Positions 11,601-23,715 of a stretch of 64,000 nt of DNA are shown one piece after another (the first letter of the stretch is position 1; every line of letters starts with the position of its first letter). The stretch lies in assembly GCA_047967505.1 (NCBI GenBank), contig CM106539.1. One strand, given 5' to 3'. The notes under the pieces were generated by a model that was not told the DNA's origin, made no database searches, and saw only the letters and a program-made list of their open reading frames with translations. Source of the DNA: Dipteris shenzhenensis (Eukaryota; Polypodiophyta; Polypodiopsida; Gleicheniales). Made by a program: the position numbers and the translations under genes.

Positions 11601-14600
11601 CCTTTGAAAATCAATATTTGGGAATTATTTTTTGGAGTATGCCATATGGTTAGATGTAAGTAACCACAAAGTACCTTGCTGTATGGGGCCTTATGGGCTA
11701 CCTTGGCAGTATCTTAGCCTCATAATATACAATTATAGCTATTTGCTTAGGGCTATTTCGTGCTCTTCACTTGATGCATAAAGACCCGGCCTATGAAGCA
11801 TCGAGAATAAGATATCTAATACAAACGAGAACTTTAATGTCGGTACCACTTTTTTCTAGCCTTAGAGAGAGTTTGAATCCAATCCATGGAAAGCAGGAAC
11901 TAAGATATTAAACATGGACAAAACACACTTCAAGATGTGATATGCCACACATGCATAGCATATGTTAAAGGAGACATCATGAAATTTGCACATGTGAAAA
12001 AGTATGCATTATACCTTTAGATTGTCCATTACTTCATGTAAAATATTCAGGTTTCAATTCATTCTGTTGTCTAGACATAAAGCCATGCAGTGCAAATATA
12101 TGATATGGAATCTAAATGTACGAGGCCATTGAGGGAATTTCTACACATGCTTCTTAGTTTCATTGCATCATGTAGTAAGACATCATCCATACTTTGCTCT
12201 CGTTACCTTCCTCGCTCTCGTTATTTTCCTCCTCTCGTTTCCATGGATCTTCTTTAGCCTGTTTCCCCCCATCTTTTAACTTTCAACATGTCCTTTGTAT
12301 TTTGTCATTATATTCTGTATAACCTTTTACATATTCTCAATTTTTGTAAGAGGTTGCCATGCTAATAGTTCATTGTGATACGGGTCTTAGTCCCAACAAA
12401 AACCTAAGTTGTTAGAACTTGACTTTACACTTATGATATCGTCAAACCCAATCAACACTACCCGTGAGGAGTATGAGTGGCCGATACTCCTATTCATGAA
12501 AACTTGAGCGCTGGACAAGCTTGAAAGAGTGCATCATATTGAAAGTGAAGACGTTTTAAACTGTTGGAGTACTGTGTACAAGAAGCCTAATATTTTGGTG
12601 CAGGTCATCCAGAAAAATGTGCATGTGGCAGCAGGCAATGCCTAAAAGCTATCTTGGACTGTACTGAGTGATTTCAGGACAGGAATGTGGGGGAAATTTT
12701 GATATTGACAAGGAAGAGTGAGTGGTATGTTGGTTGTTATGACGTGCGGGTGCAAAAGCTCATATCACTATTCTGGCGTCACTGTTTTATTTCTCCATCC
12801 ATAGATTTATGGAGTTATGGTTGATTGTAAAAGCAATGCCAGACTATATATATAATCAGTGATCTGCTATCCTTTGATACTGCTCAAATTCCTTTCCCTC
12901 AAACCACCTCATTGTTTCCCAATCTGTTTCATAGGCCATTACAGCGGTTTAATTGTAGAATATCAAGCTGGATTAACGCATGTAATTAATGCTCGATGCT
13001 TTCCTAATATAATGTAGCACAAACGAAAAGAGTCCAAATGAGCCCCTACACACCATTACGACAATGTAAACTCTATTCGTTTAATATAATTTAGGCAGAT
13101 GCCCAATCTACCCAAATGGAACAAGATCAAATACCTTTGGAGTCATATTGATGCTTTTTTAATCTTTTTTGAAGATGGTAGAAGAGGGAGCCAAGGGATA
13201 CCCAATGGCAGCATTAACATTGATGGATACCCAATGGCAGCATTAACATTGATGTTGAATGATGATTGCCATATCCATCATCCTAAGCAACTTGATCGCA
13301 TTGGAACCATATGAACACACCAAGTACCCCCTTATTCATCATTGGAAGTGCTAGCCCCACCTACATCCCAAATATGAAATTCTTAGGAAAAATGTGGAGC
13401 ACGTGAATACTAAATGGCAATGATACTATGGTGAAGGACAAGGTAACCCTGAGCACCATACACGAGGTGTGTTGAAAAGGCAAGGTTGGATCTTTGGCTA
13501 ATAACCCTCATTAGGGTCTTTTAGGCTCTTCATTAGGATCCTTTTCCAATCAACTTCATTGAGATCTTGTAGGCTCTTCTTAGGAGAGTGATGGATCTCT
13601 ACGAATTTGAAGAGTTTGAACAAGGTAGAAGCCACAATAGATCTTTGTCATAATCTCAACCTTGCTCAAGGCTATCTACAACTCTCCATGCTTATTGCAA
13701 AGGCACCACCCTAATAATTGGAGACTATTGGTCACATGATGCCTTTGCTCATCATTTCCCCTTTTTGGTTTCAAAGAATGGGCAATACATATAGCCTGGC
13801 TATTTTACAACACACTAGCCATTATGAAGACTTTCATCAAGTATCACAAAGCTAAATTGAATGGCCTGCTCACTCACATGAGATCACAATGTTACTTTAT
13901 TGCCTCACTTAAAACTTTCTTGACTGACTACTCACTATACTAGGAGGCCCTCTCTACGTGCATGTTTACTAATGTGGATCTCTAGTGCCATACATACACC
14001 TTACCCATGAGGTTCTTACCATATTCATTCTAGCATCCTTAGGATACATCCTCTTGTATGATTGGAGTGATGGCGTTAAGGTCCAAGCTATGCGAAAACT
14101 TTTACAGAAATCCATATTAAAGGTCCTAGGGAGATGAAAGGTCTATGGGACAATAGAAAAACCATCAGGTACATCACCTTAGGGAGGGGACATGGTAGCT
14201 CCTAAGGAGTGCAAAACTCCAAATATTCAGAATACCTAAATGAATCCTAAAAGAAAGCACATATAATTGGCCATACATCATTTTAAGACTAAGAGTCTTT
14301 TGGTTTTAATTTAAACTCCCTAATGAGTGCTATTCCTCTACGGTCAACTGCACACTTTCCATCCTTCCTGGCATCCTTAACTTTGGCTAATTCTGTTTCT
14401 TTATCCTTTAGCTAAGCTCTTATGTGTTCCTCGGCTATCCATACCCTTGTTCCCTTTTGACTTGAGACTCTGCCCTGCCGTAGAACCTTGAATCGTAAAT
14501 CTCGTGAATTAAATGTAATGACATCATGTCCTTTACGTTCCAATACGGACTACTCTAGCTTCATTCATCTTCATTAAGATTATTAGGCTTGTTGTCCTCA

Positions 14601-14920
14601 TCTGCTGTCTAGTCAATGTTAGACATGGCTGCCTTGACATGTGCTAAGATATCGTCGAAGTGTCCTCCTCATTGTACCATCCATTTGGAAGTCCACCAAT
14701 TTTGATTTTAATTGCATTATCATGTGTAGCTTCATGTTCTTTAATCTCCTCTTGAATATCAACCTTGTTTACCTTTGATTCAAACTCCACAATGACCTCT
14801 TGCTTGGATGTCTGTACTTCGTTGTGGACTAAATCTATGATTATGGAGGGAAGCTTTGCAAGACTTTACAACCTCATCTATTACTTCTTCTTCACTAAGT
14901 CCTTTAAGTAGCTAGATTCT
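11601..14920. other. No recognisable gene
   Basis: AT-rich sequence with frequent stops in all frames. A 71-residue plus frame at 13099-13314 is created partly by a 29-bp duplication. On the minus strand between about 14,880 and 14,300 there are charged, lysine/glutamate-rich stretches in shifting frames that could be a decayed retroelement gag next to the copia element on the right. I cannot support more. Confidence 0.3.
13196..13253. repeat. 29-bp tandem duplication
   Basis: GGATACCCAATGGCAGCATT and the following nine bases occur twice in direct tandem, starting at 13196 and 13225, with no mismatches. Confidence 0.9.
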
Positions 14921-15180
14921 TGATGGAAATGGAGAAAGAGAGAGAGAGCAGGAAGCAAGAGAGTGTAAGCTGAATATCGAATATGCAATAGAATAGAGTG
15001 TAAAGTAATACAAAGGGGAGATAAGGTTTTGTCTAAGTGACAAACCTTATCCTTCACTAACCATAGTTAGTGAACTAATTGTGGTTAGGGGGAAAAACTT
15101 TTAAGTGAGGGAAAAGTGCCCCTAACCCACTTATTGACTTTACATTGGTCACTGCCTAGAATTTATCAATAATTCTAACA
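14921..15180 (-). mobile_element. Candidate 3' LTR of copia element 1
   Basis: On the minus strand a polypurine tract (GGGGGG preceded by ATTACA, plus-strand 15181-15187) is followed directly by TGTTAGAATTATTGA, a typical copia LTR start. The LTR would run from 15180 down to about 14921, where the minus strand reads ...TTCCATCA, giving about 260 bp. The start is well supported by the PPT. The end is a guess because the partner LTR is absent. Confidence 0.5.
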
Positions 15181-15189
15181 CCCCCCTGT

Positions 15190-15797
15190 AATGCTAATGT
15201 CATATACAAGGAAATGATTAATCACCAAAAGGAGATAAGTTCAGGGCACTGCAAAATGCCTCAAACTTCTCATGTGGAAGTGCTTTGGTGAAGATGTCTG
15301 CAACATTGTCATGTGTTCACACATAGATCAAACTGATCTCTCCTACATGCAAGTTCTCTCTGACATAGTGATAGTGAACCTCAATGTGCTTCGTGCGAGC
15401 ATGAAACACATGATTCTTTGCCATTGCTATAGCACTTTGGTTATCAGTGAGAATTGGAGAAGGACCCCCCTCCAATGAAAGATGAAGATCAACAAGCAAA
15501 CGACGCAGCTAAACACATTCAACTGTCGCTGTGTGAAAGCTACCCTGTACTCAGCTTCACATGAGGAAGTAGCCATAATAGATTGCTTCTTGCTCAACCA
15601 AGAAATGCAAGCTTTGCCCAAAAAGAAACAATTGCCACTTGTGGACTGCCTAGTGTCATAGTCTCCAGTCCAATCTGAATCACTGTAAGCATGCATCTGC
15701 AAGTCACCCCCCCAGGGAAACATCAAGCTATAAGACTTTGTGCCTTGCAAGTAACGGACGATGCATTTTACAACCTGCCAATGTGTTGTCTTTGTAC
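15190..15797 (-). pseudogene. Ty1/copia element 1, RNase H C-terminal remnant
   Basis: C-terminal end of a copia polyprotein on the minus strand. It opens with the conserved THWQVVKCIVRYLQGT segment (about 15795-15745). The RNase H signature follows: MHAYSDSDWTGDYDTRQSTS with the catalytic Asp, FFLGKACISWLSKKQS, and ATSSCEAEYR with the catalytic Glu. After a frameshift near 15530 it continues with LTDNQSAIAMAKN, ARTKHIEVHYHYVRE and a degraded VADIFTKAL end near 15200. Everything upstream of RNase H is missing, cut off by the LTR of a second copia element. Frameshift plus truncation make it dead. Confidence 0.85.
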
Positions 15798-16136
15798 TGT
15801 CCTCTAGCCCTTTTTAGGGCCTAGTTACCTGCCATCCAAGGCACCACCTAGGCACATTGATGGCGGCCTAGTAGCAGTCCCTATGGTAGGCACATGTGAC
15901 CCCATAGCACCCGGCCATAGTTGACAAGCTAATCCGGGCTCTATATGCCCTCTCACCTACTTTGTACACACCTGTGTGCACGTTGGTGTGTACATCCATC
16001 ATGGTGATCCCCCTCTACCTCTCCTAGGTAGGTGAACCCACAAGCAAGGCCCTCTCTCCCTCACATGGGCAGGCAGGGTAGGCAGACCCACAGCCAAGGC
16101 CCTCATTCAATGATGCAAGAGATGTCACCTCCAACA
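15798..16136 (-). mobile_element. Candidate 3' LTR of copia element 2
   Basis: On the minus strand a purine tract (GAGAGGGGG, plus-strand 16137-16146) precedes TGTTGGAGGTGAC at 16136. The sequence continues to 15798, where it ends ...GAGGACA right where copia element 1 coding begins, giving a 339-bp interval bounded by TGT...ACA. The placement between two copia 3' ends suggests element 2 inserted into element 1. No target-site duplication can be checked because the other side is lost. Confidence 0.5.
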
Positions 16137-16139
16137 CCC

Positions 16140-16470
16140 CCTCTCAGCTCCTGGATCTTGAATCATATTGAGTGAGCTAGAGTGGTGGCCAAGCAGCTGA
16201 TGCGCTAAGGGCTTGGTGAAGAGGTCCCTCTTGTTGTCCTTTGTCTTGCAGTACGTAAGCTAGATCATGTCATCGAGCACCTCGTCCTAGATGTAGTGGT
16301 ATTGGATCCCAATATGTTTGGTATGAGCATGGAACACTGGGTTTATGCAATTTACAACTCTGATTGTCATCCCTGTGGATGACTTTCCGGGATGTCTGTG
16401 GAAACTTGATCTCCCCAAGTAACCAGCGAAGCCAAATTGACTTCACACGTAGCACAATACTGAGGCTCGA
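16140..16470 (-). pseudogene. Ty1/copia element 2, RNase H end remnant
   Basis: The last part of another copia polyprotein on the minus strand. Motifs are SIWLRWLLGEIKFPQTS, a degraded GDNQSC block, a damaged NPVFHARTKHIGIQYHYI (16360-16300) and a LFTKPLAHQ end (about 16205), readable with frame switches. Its sequence differs clearly from element 1 at 15190-15797, so these are two copia families. It is truncated on its 5' side by the purine-rich tract beginning near 16,500. Confidence 0.7.
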
Positions 16471-16510
16471 TTAAAGACAAGGCTAAAGTGGGTTGTCTTT
16501 TACTACTCCA

Positions 16511-16925
16511 AATGATGGTAAGAGAGGGGATAAGAGAGGAAAATTACCACGAAAAGAGAAGGAAAGAGAGGATAAAAGAGAGAAGGAAAAAGAGAGACAA
16601 GGTGAAGGAAAGAGGGGATAAAAGAGAGGAAAATAGAGAGAAGGAAAGAGAGGAGAAAAGAGAGGAGAGTAGAGGAAAAGAGAGGAGAAAAAAAGAGAGA
16701 AAAAGAGAGGAAAGAGAGGAGAAAAGAGAGGAGGGAAAGAGAGAAAAAGAGAGAAGGAAAGAGATGAGAAAAGAGACAAAAAGAGAAGGAAAGAGAGGAG
16801 TTAAGAGAGAAAAAGAGATAAGAGAGAAAAAGAGAGGAAAAGAGAGGAGAAAAAAGAAAGGAGATAAGGGAGAAAAAGAGAGGAGAAAAGAGAAGGAAAG
16901 AGAGGAGAAAGGAGAGAAAAAGAGA
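16511..16925. repeat. Purine-rich (GA) low-complexity tract
   Basis: About 400 bp composed almost wholly of A and G on the plus strand, built from degenerate GAGAGGAAAA and AGAAGGAAAGAG units. Open frames on both strands (for example 16488-17204) arise from composition and are not genes. A shorter GA-rich piece recurs at 17100-17165. Confidence 0.9.
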
Positions 16926-17100
16926 ACGCAATCCCTTATTTTCTCACGAATGCAATCCCTTTCTTCAATAATTCTTTCCCTTTCCATCATTCATGCAATC
17001 CCTTTCTTCAATCATGCAATCCCTTTCCATCATTCATGTAATCGCTTTCTTCATTCATGCAATCACTTATTTCCATCATTCAATATGCAATCCTTTTCTT
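16926..17100. repeat. Short tandem array of ATGCAATCCCTTTC units
   Basis: Six or so degenerate copies of (TTCATTC)ATGCAATCCCTTTC separated by CATCATT or TTCAAT linkers, sandwiched between GA-rich stretches. Confidence 0.8.
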
Positions 17101-17179
17101 GGAAGTGGAAGTGGAAGGGGAAGGGGGAGGGAAAAGAGAAGGAAAAGGAAGGAGAAAGGGAAGAACAACTAAGACTGTC

Positions 17180-17870
17180 AGAGCGCATCTATAGACGCAT
17201 CTAACAGCACATCTTTAGGTGTGGCTATCTGTTTTTCCAAAAGATAGACGCGTCTATAGACATGCTATTAGACACGTCTATAGATGCACCTTTTTCTAAG
17301 AACTTGAAAAGGACATGAACCCAACCACACTAGTACAAAAAACATCTGTTCGACTTGCATACGACAAAGGATGATGAATCCAAAGAGAGCAACTTCCAAA
17401 GAAGATCAACCGTCAAGAGACTTACCTTGAATAGAGGTATGGAATCTTCTTGTCCTTCTTCAAAGTTGCTTCTCTTTCTTCTCTTCCTTGTTCACCCTTT
17501 GCTTCTCTTTCTTCTTCTCCTTGTTCACCCTCTTCTCTTGTGTGCTTGGGGATGATTGTGTAAGCCTGGAGATGAGTGTGGGTGCTTGGAGATAAGTGTG
17601 GATGCTCGAAGCTATGTCTGTTAATAGGAAAGCAAGCCGCGCGATGTTAAAAGTATGTGAAGAAAAGCAAGCGCGCTAAAAGTAGGTTCAAAAATCAGCT
17701 CGTAGTCTGCACGTCTAAAAGTGTGTCTATCTACACGTCTATTTGCGCGTCTAAAAGTGCATCTACTTGCGCGTCTATCAACGCATATAAAGCAACTTTT
17801 AGACATGCCTATAGATGCACTCCATAGTACAGATGCGGTGTTAGACATGCTTTTAGATGCTCCATAGAGC
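17180..17870. repeat. Subterminal motif arrays of CACTA element A (GCGTCTATAGACGC family)
   Basis: Two clusters (17,180-17,320 and 17,640-17,870) of short motifs such as GCGCATCTATAGACGC, GACGCGTCTATAGAC, GACACGTCTATAGATGC and GCGCGTCTATCAACGC in both orientations. The core GCGTCTATAGACGC is palindromic. The same motif family flanks element C at 49.7-49.9 and 54.1-54.4 kb, so this is the subterminal repetitive region upstream of the TNP2 gene of element A. A clean CACAACAA-type terminus was not found on the left side; AGAACAACTAAGAC at 17,162 may be a degraded one. Confidence 0.75.
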
Positions 17871-17924
17871 TTTGACATTTACAACTCATCCAAGAACAAA
17901 ATTTTTGGGTTTTTTATATGTAGG

Positions 17925-20900
17925 ATGTCTTCATCTTCAACAAGTAGCTCCAGTGAGAATGAATCCCTATGTATCCACCATTGCGAAATGTGGTTGGAGC
18001 AAAAAATCAAATGTATGTGTGATCGATGTCGAGGAAACATGTATCGTGCACGTAGAATTACACTCAATCATGTCTCAAAGTATGGAGAATGGGATGTGAC
18101 CGTAAACATGGTAAGTGTTAAAGAGTTGAGATTGACTGAGATACATATGGGTGTTCATGTGTTTGAGTTATGATTCCATTTTAATTTGATACAAGATGCA
18201 ATGCCACACCCGCATATGTTGCCCTATGCTTGTCATGAGGAGGCGAAGCATTGGCAATATGAGGTGGGATCTTCAGGAGGGACCGTTATGGATGCATGGA
18301 GTGATGGTGATAGTAGCCCTCCGCCATTACCTCATGAGGCCGTGGAGGAGGAGGTGTTTGATGATATAGTGCAGGATTTATATGTCCATCAATCCTTAGG
18401 TAGGGATGATAGCATGGAGCAAGACGATCTTTTTCCCGCAACATCGACTCCATTGTTTGAGGGGTGCACATTCTCTATTCTACGTGCCTCCCTTGAGTTA
18501 CTAAACTTGCAGACCATTTATGGATGGAGCAATGCAAGTTTGAATGCATTACTCAAGTAAGCTTTAAAGTCTATTTTGCAAACATGGTGAATTATGCTAG
18601 TGGGTCAATTACTCGAATGCTTTTTCTCATTTATGGTCTTCATGTGCAGGCTATTATGTAAAATACTTCCAAGGGAGAATAAATTACCTCAAATTACCAA
18701 CCTCAAGAGATATGGCAAGGCAACATGTGACCTCTCTTGGGGGATTAGATTACAATCGCATCCATGCATGCATCAACGATTGCATCCTGTTTCGTGGACA
18801 ACATAAGGATACAAGAGAGTGTCCTACTTGTGGAGAGGCAAGATATAGAGCAAATCTCAAAACTTTGGATGTGCCTCGTAAGGTTCTGCAACATTTTCCC
18901 ATAATCCCTCGCATCCAACATATGTTCAAGTGTAAATCTATTGCAGAGCTCATGTCATGGCATTCGTCCCATCGATCAACCAATGGCAAGTGGAGAACTC
19001 CCGCAGACACTCCTGCATGGAAGCATATTGAAGACACATGGCCAATTTCAAGGAAGAACCTAGGAGCTTGAGACTTGGATTGGGTATGGACGGTGTGAAC
19101 CCATTTGGTCTCAAAAGCACCTCTTACAGTGTATGGCCAGTGATATTGGTGAATTATAATCTTCCACCCTCTATGGAGATTAAGAAAGGACATGTTATGT
19201 TATCCCTTCTAATTCCAGGGAAACATAAAGTCAAAAATCTTGATGTTTATTTGGAGCCTTTGATTGATGAGCTAGAGATACTTTGGAGAGGTATCGAGGT
19301 GCATGATGTGAGCAGGCCTCCCTCGTCATGAGACTTCAACTACAAAGCAGTCTTAATGTGGATGATGCATGACTTCCCAGGCTATGGTGAGTGTTCAGGT
19401 AAGCATTGCACTTTTAATTATGAGTAGGCAATCGATGTGGCACCTTGAACCCACATTGAACTCTTAATTGTGTCTATTGTTCTGGTCTCACTACATGAGG
19501 TTACCATGCATGTCCTATTTGTGGTCCTTTGCTAGTTGCCTCATGAGTAGACGCATTAAATAAGGTCATCTAAGAGAATCGCCATCGATTTCTCCCACCT
19601 GATCATCCTAGATATGTCGCCCCTTGGAATGAAGTCCCCCCACAGTCACTCACTGCGGAGATCGGATGAGAATTTGGGACGGATCCACCACTCCTCCACC
19701 ACTTGGCATGAGCCGGTAAGGGTTTGTAACCAGCTTTTGTTTAGATACTCCATCTTTTATCGTTTACCATATTGGTCCCACCTCAAGATCAATCACCTGC
19801 TTGATCCCATGCATATCTTCAAGAATGTGGAGTCTACCATTTGGGAACATTTAAATGGGACACAAGATTCCGTAGGCATAAGGGAGGATGCGTGAAGCTT
19901 GGCCACAAGAGAGGACAAATGGACATGTCTTTTTACCTCATGCACCGTGGAGGTTATCAAAGCTAGAGATGGTGGCGGTGAAGCGAGCTATCACTACAGT
20001 TCATACTCCCACTGGATGCATGAGGTGTTTGAAGGGGGCCTTCACAAAGAGCAAGAAAAGAGGTGTAGAGCAATTATATGCCTTGAAATATCATGATTGG
20101 CACAAGATGCTCCAAGTAAATATTTTATGTGCATAAAATATTTTTCCTTCCAAATTTGTGAGTGAATTAGAAGCAACTAATCAACCATTCCTTGTGTGTT
20201 CAGTTCATACTACCTACTAGCATTTCTCATAGTGCATCAAAGGACATGAAGGATTGTATTTACAAGATGGGCGAGCTTGTGAGGTACTTTACAAGATACA
20301 AAATGTGAATATTGTATTTACAAGATGGGCAAGCTTGTGAGATACTTTACAAGATGCAAGGTGTTCATATTGCTAATATTGCATACTTTTTCCTTTCTAG
20401 GTATGTGAGCTCAAAGAAAATAGATCCCACCATGCTTGAGAATGCTTGAGTTATGTCAGTCGAGGTGGTTTGTCTAGTGGAGGAGACATTTTCAGGTTCT
20501 ATTCTCACAAGCCAACTACATCTCATAGTGCATCTGGTGGATGAGATTGTTATATGCGGTACTGTACATGCACGATGGTTGTCTTCCTCGAGCGCTTCAT
20601 GAAGACCTTGAAGGGTTTTGTGAGACAAAATGCAAGACGTGAAGGTAGCATGGCTGAGGGTTGGTTGGTACAAGAGTCACTTGTATATATTTTTGAATTT
20701 CTTGTTGATGTGGATAGCTCTCTCCCACGACTATGGAGAGATGATGAAGACCTAAGGATGACCTCTATTGTGCCTCAAGGGAAAGGACACAACAAAGTAA
20801 TAGACATGGAGTTGCTTAATAATATCAACCTCTATTGCATGCTTAATAGTGATGTGATGAAAAGATGGGTGACAAGATACGAGGGTGCAAAGGCAAGAAG

Positions 20901-21553
20901 ACAAGGAGAAAGGGCCCTCTTTCGTACACACCACAGATCTCGTGTGCCATACCCTCAGCATCTAAGAGCACTTCCAAAGGATATTCATGTGGATTGGCTA
21001 CTTGACGAAATGGAGAGAGTAGAGAGAGACGAGGGGATGCATATCACAATGGAAGAATGGGAGTATGCTAGGGGATGCATGAGCAAGGTCGGTATATAGA
21101 ATGTTATGCATAAGTTAGGAGCTTTCAACAATTTAGATTTCTTATTTAATTGATTTTGTCTTGGTGTAGTGTACTATGTTCAATGCTATATGGTGTGAGG
21201 GCAAGCATTTTCGAACACAATAGATTGATAATACGAGAAACACACAAGATTGTGCCATCATTGCTAGCTTTAAGGGAGCCAATGGAGCCATGGAGGATTA
21301 TTGTGGCATAATCCATGATATTATTAAGCTTGACTTTTGATGCTTCTTTGTGTATGTTTTGGATGTAAAGTGGCGTGGTGGAAAGAGGCCCTAATGCAAC
21401 AATCAAATGCCATGCAAGTGGCTTTGTAACTATTGACTCCACAAAGTTTTGGCAAAGTAAGAAGGACACACTAGTACTACCGCAACAATGTGAATAGGTA
21501 TTGTACACACATATAAAAATACTCACTTTTAAATATTTGATACCTTCGATGCC
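17925..21553 (+). pseudogene. CACTA element A TNP2-type transposase (decayed)
   Basis: Multi-exon En/Spm TNP2-like transposase. Exon 1 starts at ATG 17925 (transposase-associated N-terminus, CMCDRCRGNMYRAR) and ends at a GT donor at 18111. Exon 2 (about 18191-18556) holds the acidic linker and PLFEGCTFS. Later exons carry the zinc-ribbon-like DCILFRG...CPTCGEARY, FPIIPRIQHMF (18890-18930), LGLGMDGVNPFGLKSTSYS, PVILVNYNLPPSM and DVYLEPLIDELEILWRG, the Transposase_21 signature. LLDPMHIFKNVESTIWEHL (about 19800-19850) and HDWHKMLQ follow, then the DUF4218 stretch FLERFMKTLKGFVRQ (20590) and a DUF4216 stretch (21175-21500). It is dead: a frameshift near 18700, a one-base loss at 19043, a TGA after RPPSS at 19329, shifts in the 19.5-20.6 kb exons, and stops in DUF4216. 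Homology to element C stops abruptly at about 21553. Confidence 0.88.
20253..20368. repeat. 58-bp tandem duplication in an intron of TNP2 A
   Basis: ATTGTATTTACAAGATGGGC and the sequence after it repeat in tandem at 20253 and 20311, inside the intron that precedes the DUF4218 exon. Confidence 0.85.
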
Positions 21554-21555
21554 CC

Positions 21556-22430
21556 CTATCTCAATCCTCAGCTAATGGGATGAAACCCACATCTGCCCAA
21601 TGGCGATCCTCAGTGCATGTGAGACTCTTCTGTCCTTGAGATATAGGGGTTTAACAAGATGAATCCCTCCTCTGAGACATTAAGGAAATTGTCACGGTAG
21701 AATTGTGTCTTGGTGGGGAGCTCCTGATCTCCTCCCCAAGCCCGAGACATGTGGAGCTAAAGAAGATCTAACCGTATGATGCGGTTAATCTCATCTCATG
21801 GGATCGACTCAAGGGGTGCATCCAGACTATACTGAAAGGGGGGAAGCCTATCCATCTGAATCCCGTGTCTAGCAAACCATGTGGATATACATGCATACCA
21901 TGCGTCTACCCCACCCTCAGCTAGTTGTCTGGATGTCTCCAGATCTAACCTTGGTAGTCTCCAATAGGGTAAGCCCTAGACTCTATGGATGAAAGTCACT
22001 GTTTGTTGAAAGATGGCATCAATTTATAGTGGTGTCATGGTGAATTCTACCTATACTATCTCATGCAGGACTGAGGGCTTTCTTTGAATCATCTTAGATC
22101 CCACGGTCACTTGTAGCTGCTCAAATGTCTTCCACATTGCTATTGGTAGATGATATCCCAAGAAAGCTGCTGCATACATGGCAGCCTGTCGGACTAGCAT
22201 ATTGAAAAGCCAGCACTTCATCGGTGGATCATGGAAGTGTGCCTAGAAACACTGTCTCTCTAATCAAGCCAGAGCACCCCATACCTGTGTGAGTCGTGCC
22301 TGGGCTACATGTGTCATAGTGAAAAGGGGTCCTATGAAGACTGCTCCCAAATATGTGTATGACTACACTATCTCCACTAGCTCGGTTTGATATGTGAAAC
22401 TGAGTTGGCAAATTATTGCATGTGAGGTGT
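21556..22430 (-). pseudogene. LINE-type reverse transcriptase C-terminal remnant
   Basis: Reading the minus strand from about 22,395 gives SYTYLGAVFIGPLFTMTHVA, ARLTQVWGALA, LERQCF, AHFHDPPMKCWLFNMLVRQA and GYHLPIAMWKTFEQLQVT. Further down come GLPYWRLPRLDLETSRQLAE, DAWYACISTWFARHGIQMDR and LPPFQYSLDAPLESIP. The YTYLG opening followed by a long helical region fits the end of a non-LTR (LINE) RT domain and its C-terminal extension. About five stops and a shift interrupt it. It abuts the broken 3' side of CACTA element A. The family assignment rests on the YLG motif and general layout only. Confidence 0.5.
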
Positions 22431-22440
22431 TCCCAAGGTG

Positions 22441-22445
<5 letters not shown>

Positions 22446-22511
<66 letters not shown>
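22446..22511. repeat. (GA)n microsatellite
   Basis: About 33 uninterrupted GA dinucleotides. Confidence 0.97.
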
Positions 22512-22514
<3 letters not shown>

Positions 22515-23066
22515 CAAGGAGCAAATTGCACAATGAATCTAAGGAATGAAGTTGGGATGGAGTTACAAAGTGTCTTGTAGACCTAATGGTAGTAAACTTA
22601 GAAGGGCAAGGCATTGTGGCCTTCATTTTGTAAAGGTCACCTTTTTGGTTCTTGAAATATTACAAAAAGAGGAAAAGAAATCAAGAACCAACTTGAAGAG
22701 ACACACGTAAGTTTAAAAAGGCTTATAAACAAACCTAAACCAAGGCTTATAAAAATTAAACAAAGAATCTTTGTTGAGAAATATCAACATGGAGATAGTA
22801 GAAGAGTGGCAAGTTAATTTGTTCATCACGAAGAGAGAAAAGAAGAGATAGAAAGAGGCACATGAGCAAATCCTCAATTGAATCAATGTCGGCTTATGCA
22901 AAACATTAACCTATGTATGCAAGCAAAAATGATAATCATGAAAGAAACTTATGATATATAATTATTAACTCTCTTCCCCCAGTGGGAAGAGATGACGAGA
23001 AGCAGTGGAGCCAAAGATTTAGGGATTACTGCATGATGAAGAGGCTAACCAAAGCATGCACGGTTG
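22512..23066. other. No feature recognised
   Basis: AT-rich spacer between the microsatellite and CACTA element B, with no coding or repeat signal I can support. Confidence 0.4.
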
Positions 23067-23146
23067 CACTACTACACATGGACCCTATTGCGATGCTTAA
23101 GTACCGATGTTTAGCATGCGCAGGGTGCTAATCATCGGTATTGGAC

Positions 23147-23715
23147 GTGGGATTCATTAAGGGTTGCTATATAGTGACCCTTATCAGATTGTGAATGGTC
23201 GTTATACTAGGACATTGAGATAGTTTTCGATAGCGACGTTTTACAGAGAGTGTTTTTTTCCATACTGACCTTAAAAGATAGTTTTTCCCAATGACAAATT
23301 TTTTTTCATTTTCATACATGTTTGATCCTTTGAGAGAATAAAAGTACGAGCCAAGTCTAATGCGCCAAACAAGTCTATCTCTAACTCTATACTGAGTTGA
23401 TCTCCTATATCATCATCATACTCTATTGGAAGTGGGATTCATTAAGGGTCGCTATATAGTGACCCTTATCAGATTGTGAATGGTCGTTATATAATGACAT
23501 TGAGATAGTTTCCGATAGTGAATTTTACAGAGAGTGTTTTTTTCCATACCAACCTTAAAAGATAGTTTTTCCCAATGACAATTTTTTTTCATTTTCATAC
23601 ATGTTTTATCCTTTGAGAGAATAAAAGTACGAGCCAAGTCTAATGCGCCAAACAAGTCTATCTCTAACTCTATACTGAGTTGATCTCCTATATCATCATC
23701 GTACTCTAGCATGAT
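23147..23715. repeat. 287-bp direct tandem duplication at the left end of element B
   Basis: GTGGGATTCATTAAGGGT begins copies at 23147 and 23434. Each copy contains one palindromic subterminal motif and the 3' end of the TNP2 coding region (the acidic tail). The copies are about 95 percent alike by eye, indicating a fairly recent duplication. Confidence 0.92.

Noticed and set aside
16488-17204. 238-residue plus frame and long minus frames in the GA tract
   Set aside because: The residues simply repeat the Arg/Glu/Lys or Ser/Leu/Phe composition of GA/CT DNA, with no domain, and frames are open on both strands.
17330-17350. CACTAGTACAAAAAACATC as a left terminus of element A
   Set aside because: It looks like a CACTA end, but the A-family motif array continues on both sides of it, no 3-bp duplication or partner end was found, and the sister element C ends in CACAACAA.
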